This document shows positions 58,227 to 64,000 of a stretch of 64,000 bases of DNA, piece by piece (the stretch's first letter is position 1; every line of letters starts with the position of its first letter). The stretch lies in NCBI RefSeq assembly GCF_040882025.1, contig NZ_JBBECC010000152.1, positions 1 to 64,000 of the forward strand, written 5' to 3'. The DNA comes from Parvibaculum sp040882025 (GTDB taxonomy: Bacteria; Pseudomonadota; Alphaproteobacteria; Parvibaculales; Parvibaculaceae). Made by a program: the position numbers and the translations under genes. The notes below the pieces were generated by a model, which was not told where the DNA came from, ran no database searches, and worked only from the letters and a program-made list of their open reading frames with translations.

Positions 58227-59595
58227 ATTTGAAGGCCTCCGATCCTGCCGCCGGTTCCGGCGTTGTTTCGTCAGCTCCATCGCCTGTCGGCTCTTCGTCA
58301 GCGGCGCGCGGATCGAGCTCGGTTGGCAGCGGATGAACTTGCGGGAATGGAACGGCGACGAAGTCTGCCCGTTGTTCCTCCGGCAACGCCGGTGTCGAGA
58401 TGATGCGATGAACCGTATAGATGGCAAAGAGGAGGTGAACCAGCGCCGGGAAAACGAAGACCGACGAAATACCGAAGCTGCCAACGCCAATCGACGCGGC
58501 CGTCGGGCCCACGATTGCGCCGAGAGAATAGACGACCAGCAACCCCCCAGAGACAGACACAAAGCTCTCACTCTGACCGTGATCGTTCATATGCGCCACG
58601 CAGACCGAATAAAGCGTCAGCGCGAAGACGCCGAACAGGACGCCGGCAAGCATGATGGCGGCCACGCTGCCGCTGATGCCGGCGACAACGAGCGCCGTTT
58701 CTCCCAGCGCCGAGCCGAGGCAGAGCCCGACGATGACGCGCCGTCGGTCCATTCGGTCCGAAATGCGGCCGATCGGCCATTGCGCAGTCGCCCCTCCCGT
58801 AATCGCCGCAAGCATGAAAGCTGCGATTCCACCTTCGCCAAGGCCGCTTTCCATCGCGTAGAGCGGTGCCAGCGTCCAGAACGGTGCGTTGGTCAAACCC
58901 ACCACAAATGAGCCCACCAGTCCGACAGGCGAGAGCGCATAAAGATTCCGGATATTGATACGCGTGCTCTGGATGGGCATGGGCTGGACGGAACTCGTCA
59001 TCGCGACGGGCACCAGAGCCAGGGACGTCAGGATCGAACAAATGGCAAAGAGGATGAAGCCGGTCGAGTCGGCGGCGTTGAGCATCAATTGCCCGCCGGC
59101 AAGTGCCGTCAGATTGACCGCGAGATATATGGCGAAGATTCGCCCGCGCGTGTCGTTGGCGGATTGCTCGTTGAGCCAGCTCTCAATCACCATATAGAGG
59201 CCGGCAAAGCAGAATCCCGTCAACACCCGCATCAACGCCCAGATGGCAGGATCCGCGGACATGGCGTGAACAAGCGGCGCTGCGGCTGCGAGTCCGCAAA
59301 ACGTGGCAAAACTGCGGATGTGACCCGCCCGGTGCACGATATGCGGTGTCGCGAAACAGCCCCCCAGAAATCCGGCGAAATAGAAGCTGCCGATGACGCC
59401 GACGGTTATGGTTGCAAAACCTTCGTGCCCGGCGCGAATGGGGATTAGCGTACCTAGAAGCCCGTTGCCGACCAGCAGGATTGCCGTGGCCATCAGCAAC
59501 GAAAGGACGGGGGCGAGCGTACGAGTCAAACGGGGCACCCGGTCTGTCGATGAGCCAAAAGGCGGAGAATCAAGATCGGGCGTTTGGGCGGCCAT
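58225..59595 (-). CDS. MFS transporter (YcaD-like)
   Basis: A 456-residue member of the major facilitator superfamily with about twelve hydrophobic segments. The first begins near residue 30 (LAPVLSLLMATAILLVGNGL), the loop RAGHIRSFATFCG lies after segment 3, RISDRMDRRRVIVG is the central motif A-type loop, and VLFGVFALTLYSVCVAHMND is in the C-terminal half. The C-terminus is a long acidic tail (DPRAADEEPTGDGADETTPE) beyond the last helix. Similar to the YcaD/tetracycline-like group; cargo unknown. I start it at 59595; an upstream in-frame ATG at 59628 would add 11 residues. Convergent with hupB; upstream is tRNA-Val on the other strand. Confidence 0.85.
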   Translation of the reverse strand: MAAQTPDLDSPPFGSSTDRVPRLTRTLAPVLSLLMATAILLVGNGLLGTLIPIRAGHEGFATITVGVIGSFYFAGFLGGCFATPHIVHRAGHIRSFATFCGLAAAAPLVHAMSADPAIWALMRVLTGFCFAGLYMVIESWLNEQSANDTRGRIFAIYLAVNLTALAGGQLMLNAADSTGFILFAICSILTSLALVPVAMTSSVQPMPIQSTRINIRNLYALSPVGLVGSFVVGLTNAPFWTLAPLYAMESGLGEGGIAAFMLAAITGGATAQWPIGRISDRMDRRRVIVGLCLGSALGETALVVAGISGSVAAIMLAGVLFGVFALTLYSVCVAHMNDHGQSESFVSVSGGLLVVYSLGAIVGPTAASIGVGSFGISSVFVFPALVHLLFAIYTVHRIISTPALPEEQRADFVAVPFPQVHPLPTELDPRAADEEPTGDGADETTPEPAAGSEAFK

Positions 59596-59676
59596 TGCAA
59601 TGGCCACGATTGCATTGCCGGCGGGCATTCGTTAGGAGTTGCGGAATTGCCCGACGAGGTGCTTTGGCGCGGGCAG

Positions 59677-59752
59677 GGGCGGTTAGCTCAGTTGGTAGAG
59701 CATCTCGTTTACACCGAGAGGGTCGGCGGTTCGAGCCCGTCACCGCCCACCA
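59677..59752 (+). tRNA. tRNA-Val(TAC)
   Basis: 76-nt cloverleaf including an encoded CCA. The acceptor is GGGCGGT / ACCGCCC, the D arm has GCTCAGTTGGTAGAGC, and the anticodon stem TCTCG / CGAGA holds TTTACAC, giving anticodon UAC. The T arm GGCGGTTCGAGCCCGTC is normal. tRNA-Asp follows after 104 bp. Confidence 0.98.
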
Positions 59753-59856
59753 TGCAAGTCTGGCCTCGCAGCGCGCCATCGGGGGCGATGCGCCTTGACA
59801 GGGAGGGGGGCTTGGCTTACGAGACGCCCACCTTTCAGGCGGTTTCTTTGCCATGT

Positions 59857-59933
<77 letters not shown>

Positions 59934-60212
59934 CTATTTCCGATTCATCGAACCTCCGTGACAGCTGTGAAGGCGCTCGGACGGGCGCAACGTTCCTTGC
60001 GCGCAGACTGGTGCAACGGCCGGAAATTCAAGGGTTTTTGCGCCGACAAATCGTCAGCCAGCCTTTTATTTCGCGTATGCGGGAGTTATACTGCGCACCG
60101 AATTGGGCAGCCCGATTATGGATGATCAGATCGTCCCGTCACGCGCCCGCGTGGCGCGAAGGCTTGCCCGGCCGAGTCCCGAAAGGTGTCGGCTCATGTT
60201 GGGAACAATTCG

Positions 60213-60578
60213 ATGGAAGACCTGCTTCTCGAGTACCTGCCCATATTGATCTTTATGGGATTGTCGCTCGTGGTGGGTCTTGCGCTGCTTGTCGCGCCGT
60301 TTCTTGTGGCGCCCAGCAAACCGGATCCTGAAAAGCTCGCTGCATATGAATGCGGCTTCGACGCCTTCGATGACGCAAGAATGAAGTTTGATGTGAAGTA
60401 CTACTTGGTTGCCATCCTCTTCATCATCTTCGACCTTGAAGTAGCCTTTCTGTTCCCCTGGGCGGTGGCGCTGGGCGATGTCGGACTTTTCGGCTTCTGG
60501 TCGATGATCGTTTTCCTGGGCGTTCTGACGGTGGGTTTCACCTATGAGTGGAAGAAGGGTGCCCTGGAATGGGAGTGA
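60213..60578 (+). CDS. nuoA: NADH-quinone oxidoreductase subunit A
   Basis: Membrane subunit of complex I. 121 residues, three helices (about 5-30, 60-82, 90-110), with the conserved YECGFDAFDDARMKFDVKYY loop carrying the quinone-pocket-facing Cys. Start at ATG 60213 (MEDLLLEYLPIL), not the in-frame upstream ATG at 60186, because the family begins here. Overlaps the nuoB start by 10 bp. Confidence 0.97.
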   Translation: MEDLLLEYLPILIFMGLSLVVGLALLVAPFLVAPSKPDPEKLAAYECGFDAFDDARMKFDVKYYLVAILFIIFDLEVAFLFPWAVALGDVGLFGFWSMIVFLGVLTVGFTYEWKKGALEWE

Positions 60579-61129
60579 TGCACACAGGCGGTGCGGTTGC
60601 ATCGGCGGGCGACAGGATCGCCGGCAGCGGGCAGGATGACGCGTTCTTCAGACAGGCGTCAGATGCGCTGGCCGACAAGGGCTTTGTGCTGACCACGGTC
60701 GATGATCTGGTTAACTGGTCGCGAACCGGCTCGCTGATGTGGATGACTTTCGGTCTCGCCTGCTGCGCCGTCGAAATGATGCAAACCTCGATGCCGCGCT
60801 ACGACGCGGAGCGATTCGGCGTTGCGCCTCGCGCCAGCCCGCGCCAGTCCGACGTGATGATCGTGGCCGGAACGCTGACCAACAAAATGGCCCCGGCGCT
60901 TCGCAAGGTTTACGATCAGATGCCCGAGCCGCGCTATGTGATCTCGATGGGGTCCTGTGCAAATGGCGGCGGCTACTATCACTATTCCTACTCCGTGGTG
61001 CGCGGCTGCGACCGGATCGTGCCGGTTGATATCTACGTGCCCGGATGCCCTCCCACCGCCGAGGCGCTACTCTACGGCATCCTCGCCCTTCAAAAGAAAA
61101 TTCGCCGGACGGGCACGCTCGACCGCTGA
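60569..61129 (+). CDS. nuoB: NADH-quinone oxidoreductase subunit B
   Basis: Carries cluster N2, the last Fe-S centre before ubiquinone. The 186-residue protein has GLACCAVEMM (tandem Cys), RASPRQSDVMIV, MGSCANGGGYYHYSYS and VPGCPPTAEALLYG, giving all four cluster ligands. ATG 60569 overlaps nuoA; an ATG at 60578 overlapping the nuoA stop (TGATG) is another option. The gap to nuoC is 51 bp. Confidence 0.97.
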   Translation: MGVMHTGGAVASAGDRIAGSGQDDAFFRQASDALADKGFVLTTVDDLVNWSRTGSLMWMTFGLACCAVEMMQTSMPRYDAERFGVAPRASPRQSDVMIVAGTLTNKMAPALRKVYDQMPEPRYVISMGSCANGGGYYHYSYSVVRGCDRIVPVDIYVPGCPPTAEALLYGILALQKKIRRTGTLDR

Positions 61130-61180
61130 ATTCACCGAGCGGCAGAGAGTATCTTCCTCGCCGGAAGCGAAAACCTGCCC

Positions 61181-61804
61181 ATGAGTTTCGAGACCGCATC
61201 GATGGACGAAAGTCTCACAGAACTGGGCGAGCACATTCTCGGCGGCGTCGAGGATTCAATGCTGGGTTTCAGCGTTACCTATGGCGAATTGACGATCCGG
61301 GCGCAGGCCCGTGCGATCGCACAGGTGCTGAAATTTCTTCGTGACGATCCGGCATGCAATTTCGCCACCCTGATCGATATCACAGCCGTAGACTATCCCC
61401 AGCGTGCGCAGCGTTTCGATGTCGTCTACCACCTTCTGTCGATGCACCAGAATCAACGTGTTCGCGTCACGATCGAAACCGACGATGAAACGCCCGTGCC
61501 CAGCGTGGTCGGCGTATATCCGGCAGCAAACTGGTATGAGCGCGAAACCTTCGACATGTACGGCGTGCTCTTCAGCGATCACCCGGACTTGCGGCGCATT
61601 CTTACCGACTACGGATTCAACGGCTACCCGCTACGCAAGGACTTCCCGCTCACGGGGTACGTTGAGGTTCGTTACGATGACGATGAAAAAAGGGTCGTCT
61701 ATGAACCCGTAAAGCTGGTGCAGGAGTTTCGTAGCTTCGATTTCGCCAGCCCGTGGGAAGGCGTCGAATATCTGTTGCCGGGCGATGAGAAGGCGGAGAA
61801 CTAG
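61181..61804 (+). CDS. nuoC: NADH-quinone oxidoreductase subunit C
   Basis: 30-kDa connecting subunit of the peripheral arm. 207 residues; the family signature is ERETFDMYGVLFSDHPDLRR followed by YGFNGYPLRKDFPLTG. No cofactor ligands. C and D are separate genes here, unlike the fused nuoCD of enterobacteria. nuoD follows after 3 bp. Confidence 0.97.
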   Translation: MSFETASMDESLTELGEHILGGVEDSMLGFSVTYGELTIRAQARAIAQVLKFLRDDPACNFATLIDITAVDYPQRAQRFDVVYHLLSMHQNQRVRVTIETDDETPVPSVVGVYPAANWYERETFDMYGVLFSDHPDLRRILTDYGFNGYPLRKDFPLTGYVEVRYDDDEKRVVYEPVKLVQEFRSFDFASPWEGVEYLLPGDEKAEN

Positions 61805-61807
61805 GTC

Positions 61808-62986
61808 ATGGCCGAACAGGAGCTCCGTAACTATCATCTGAATTTCGGACCGCAGCATCCGGCCGCGCACGGCGTGCTGCGCCTTGTGCTGGAACTCGAC
61901 GGTGAAGTCGTAGAGCGGGTCGATCCGCATATCGGGCTTCTGCATCGCGGCACAGAAAAACTGATTGAATACAAGACCTACCTTCAGGCAACCCCGTATT
62001 TCGACCGCCTCGACTATGTCGCGCCGATGAACCAGGAGCACGCCTTCGTGCTGGCCGCTGAAAAGCTGCTAGGCCTCGAAGTACCGCGCCGCGCGCAATT
62101 TATTCGTGTTCTCTATTCGGAAATCGGCCGCATCCTCGCGCACCTGCTCAATGTGACAACGCAGGCGTTGGACGTCGGCGCGCTGACGCCGCCGCTCTGG
62201 GGCTTCGAAGAGCGCGAAAAGCTGATGATCTTCTATGAGCGCGCGTCCGGTGCCCGTATGCATGCCAACTACTTTCGCGTCGGCGGTGTGCATCGCGATC
62301 TGCCGCCGAAGCTGCTTGAGGACATCTACAATTTTTGCGATCCCTGCGCTCGGGTTCTCGACGACCTCGAAAGCCTGCTCACCGGCAACCGCATCTTCAA
62401 GCAGCGTAACGTCGACATAGGCGTCGTGACGCAGGAAGAGGCGCTCGAATGGGGCTTCTCGGGCGTCATGGTGCGTGGTTCCGGCATGGCCTGGGACCTG
62501 CGCCGTTCGCAGCCTTACGAAATCTATTCCGAGCTCGACTTCGATATCCCGGTCGGCAAGAACGGCGACTGCTTCGATCGCTATCTGATCCGCATGGATG
62601 AAATGCGCCAGTCGCTGCGCATCATGAAACAATGCATCGAGATGATGCCCGGCGGTCCGGTACACGCACATGACGGCAAGGTCGTGCCACCGTCGCGCGC
62701 CGAGATGAAGCGCTCCATGGAAGCACTCATCCATCATTTCAAGCTCTATACCGAGGGCTACCGCGTGCCCGAGGGCGAGGTCTATGCGGCCGTCGAGGCG
62801 CCGAAGGGCGAATTCGGGGTCTATCTCGTCTCCGACGGCGGCAACAAGCCCTACAAGTGCAAGATTCGCGCGCCGGGTTATGCCCATCTGCAGGCAATGG
62901 ATCATCTGTGCAAGGGCCATATGCTGGCGGACGTCGCCGCTATTCTCGGCTCGATCGATATCGTGTTCGGAGAGGTGGATCGGTGA
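61808..62986 (+). CDS. nuoD: NADH-quinone oxidoreductase subunit D
   Basis: 49-kDa subunit lining the quinone-reaction cavity. 392 residues with NFGPQHPAAHGVLRLVLEL, GLLHRGTEKLIEYKTYLQ, DYVAPMNQEHAF, and C-terminal IVFGEVDR, all standard. Start MAEQELRNYHLNFG. Overlaps nuoE by 4 bp (GTGA). Confidence 0.98.
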   Translation: MAEQELRNYHLNFGPQHPAAHGVLRLVLELDGEVVERVDPHIGLLHRGTEKLIEYKTYLQATPYFDRLDYVAPMNQEHAFVLAAEKLLGLEVPRRAQFIRVLYSEIGRILAHLLNVTTQALDVGALTPPLWGFEEREKLMIFYERASGARMHANYFRVGGVHRDLPPKLLEDIYNFCDPCARVLDDLESLLTGNRIFKQRNVDIGVVTQEEALEWGFSGVMVRGSGMAWDLRRSQPYEIYSELDFDIPVGKNGDCFDRYLIRMDEMRQSLRIMKQCIEMMPGGPVHAHDGKVVPPSRAEMKRSMEALIHHFKLYTEGYRVPEGEVYAAVEAPKGEFGVYLVSDGGNKPYKCKIRAPGYAHLQAMDHLCKGHMLADVAAILGSIDIVFGEVDR

Positions 62987-63588
62987 GCGTTCGCAGACTA
63001 GACCCCAACCAGCCGGCGAGTTTCGCTTTCACGCCGGAAAATATTGAATGGGCCAAAGGACAGATCGCGAAATATCCCGAAGGTAAGCAGGCCTCGGCGA
63101 TCATTCCGCTGTTCTGGCGCGCGCAAGAACAGCATGGCGGCTGGCTGCCCGAGCCGGCGATCCGCTACGTTGCCGACATGCTCGGCATAGATTACATCCG
63201 CGCACTGGAAGTCGCGACCTTTTACACGATGTTCAATCTCTCGCCGGTCGGCGAGTACTATGTGCAGCTCTGTGGCACGACGCCCTGCTGGCTGCGCGGC
63301 GCCGACGAACTGAAGGATGTCTGCCGCAAGCATATCGGTCCCGAGGGCGCGGTCAGCGCCGACGGCAAACTCTCCTGGCTCGAAGTCGAATGTCTCGGCG
63401 CTTGCGTCAATGCGCCGATGGTTCAGATCAATGCCGACTTCTATGAAGATCTCGATGCAGCGGCGTTGGAGCGCATCCTGGCCGATTTGCGCGCAGGCAA
63501 GGACGTGAAGCCCGGCCCGCAGAGTGTTCGGCATTCGTCCGAACCCTTGGGCGGATTGACGAGCCTGACATCGGGTGGGGGTGAGTGA
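62983..63588 (+). CDS. nuoE: NADH-quinone oxidoreductase subunit E
   Basis: 24-kDa thioredoxin-like subunit with the N1a [2Fe-2S] centre. 201 residues; the ligands are in LCGTTPCWL (C-x4-C) and CLGACVNAP (C-x3-C). GTG at 62983 overlaps the nuoD stop and follows GGAGAGGTG; an in-frame extension from 62857 lies inside nuoD. The tail after about 165 is a Gly/Ser-rich stretch. nuoF begins on its stop (TGATG). Confidence 0.96.
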   Translation: MSVRRLDPNQPASFAFTPENIEWAKGQIAKYPEGKQASAIIPLFWRAQEQHGGWLPEPAIRYVADMLGIDYIRALEVATFYTMFNLSPVGEYYVQLCGTTPCWLRGADELKDVCRKHIGPEGAVSADGKLSWLEVECLGACVNAPMVQINADFYEDLDAAALERILADLRAGKDVKPGPQSVRHSSEPLGGLTSLTSGGGE

Positions 63589-64000
63589 TGCTCGACGACA
63601 AGGACCGCATTTTCACCAATCTCTACGGCCATCACGACTGGCGGCTCGCCGGCGCCCGGGCGCGCGGCGACTGGGACGGCACGGCGGAAATCATCGCGAA
63701 GGGACGCGACTGGATTCTCGACGAGATGAAGAAATCGGGCCTGCGCGGCCGTGGCGGTGCTGGCTTCCCGACTGGTCTTAAATGGTCCTTCATGCCGAAG
63801 GAGTCCGACGGCCGCCCGCATTACCTTGTCGTCAACGCCGATGAATCCGAACCCGGCACCTGCAAGGACCGCGACATCCTGCGTCACGATCCGCAAAAGC
63901 TGATCGAGGGCTGCCTCATCGCCAGCTTCGCGATGGGCGCGCATGCTTGTTACATCTATGTGCGCGGCGAATTCATTCGCGAGCGCGAGCAGCTTCAGGC
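63588..64000 (+). CDS. nuoF: NADH-quinone oxidoreductase subunit F (partial)
   Basis: NADH-oxidising FMN subunit, cut by the window end; 137 residues are visible. The start MLDDKDRIFTNLYG overlaps the nuoE stop by one base. SGLRGRGGAGFPTGLKWSF is the FMN/NADH-binding loop and NADESEPGTCKDRDIL the next conserved region. The remaining two thirds, with the N3 [4Fe-4S] ligands, lie outside the window. Confidence 0.97.
   Translation, partial: MLDDKDRIFTNLYGHHDWRLAGARARGDWDGTAEIIAKGRDWILDEMKKSGLRGRGGAGFPTGLKWSFMPKESDGRPHYLVVNADESEPGTCKDRDILRHDPQKLIEGCLIASFAMGAHACYIYVRGEFIREREQLQ

Overview
The window looks like a GC-rich alphaproteobacterial chromosome. The evidence is an iscR-iscS-sufBCDSTA cluster in one run, a glnB-glnA pair behind a sigma-54 type promoter, trigger factor-clpP-clpX-lon-hupB followed by nuoABCDEF, an alphaproteobacterial ornithine decarboxylase with a leader, and many fatty-acid and aromatic CoA-type enzymes. 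The genus cannot be fixed from sequence alone; a Parvibaculum-like member of the Hyphomicrobiales is my best guess. No insertion sequence, prophage, CRISPR array or obvious genomic island was found; one short AT-richer gene (37673-38239) is the clearest candidate for foreign DNA.

Layout. 1-3692: 11-bp-periodic TGACAG arrays resembling Pho boxes, then leftward bactofilin/M23 peptidase and bcp/DUF455 pairs. 3856-11888: a large AsmA-like envelope protein, a diiron ferritin-like protein, tyrS, anmK and an alpha/beta hydrolase. 12202-19874: the Fe-S assembly (SUF) cluster with its regulator and two cysteine desulfurases, then a TfoX-domain gene. 19977-27735: two enoyl-CoA hydratase paralogues, a GGDEF protein, an aldehyde dehydrogenase, a DEAD-box helicase and a histidine kinase. 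27742-33685: parE, a TetR regulator divergent from a DUF1330-like gene, an OYE-type oxidoreductase, a metallo-beta-lactamase-fold enzyme and a P-loop ATPase. 34276-38898: glnA, glnB, an aminotransferase, a RusA-like protein and an esterase. 39010-46933: a thiolase-like protein, small enzymes, a LysR/PEP-mutase divergent pair, a sulfatase and a DUF2141 protein. 47073-52620: nnr, tRNA-Leu, tig, a leader plus ornithine decarboxylase, and a GNAT enzyme. 52763-58168: clpP, clpX, lon, hupB. 58225-64000: an MFS transporter, tRNA-Val, tRNA-Asp and the start of the complex I operon (nuoF is cut by the window edge).

How the parts fit. Fe-S assembly (12.2-19.5 kb) supplies clusters for complex I (60.2-64 kb). 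Nitrogen control is visible as a PII/glutamine synthetase pair with its own sigma-54 promoter. Protein quality control is grouped as trigger factor, ClpP, ClpX and Lon; similar CTTG-N17-GNCCATTT elements precede clpP and lon and could give them common heat-shock control.

Most of the window is ordinary core genome. I do not see a wholly new multi-gene system. The most interesting items are a 13-codon basic leader peptide just before the ornithine decarboxylase, an unannotated RusA-like nuclease embedded between metabolic genes, a trigger factor with a His/Asp-rich and Lys/Ala-rich tail, a thiolase-fold protein without the usual nucleophilic Cys, a structured gene-free 0.6-kb stretch (33.7-34.3 kb), and repeated Pho-box-like arrays, one of them with no obvious target gene.
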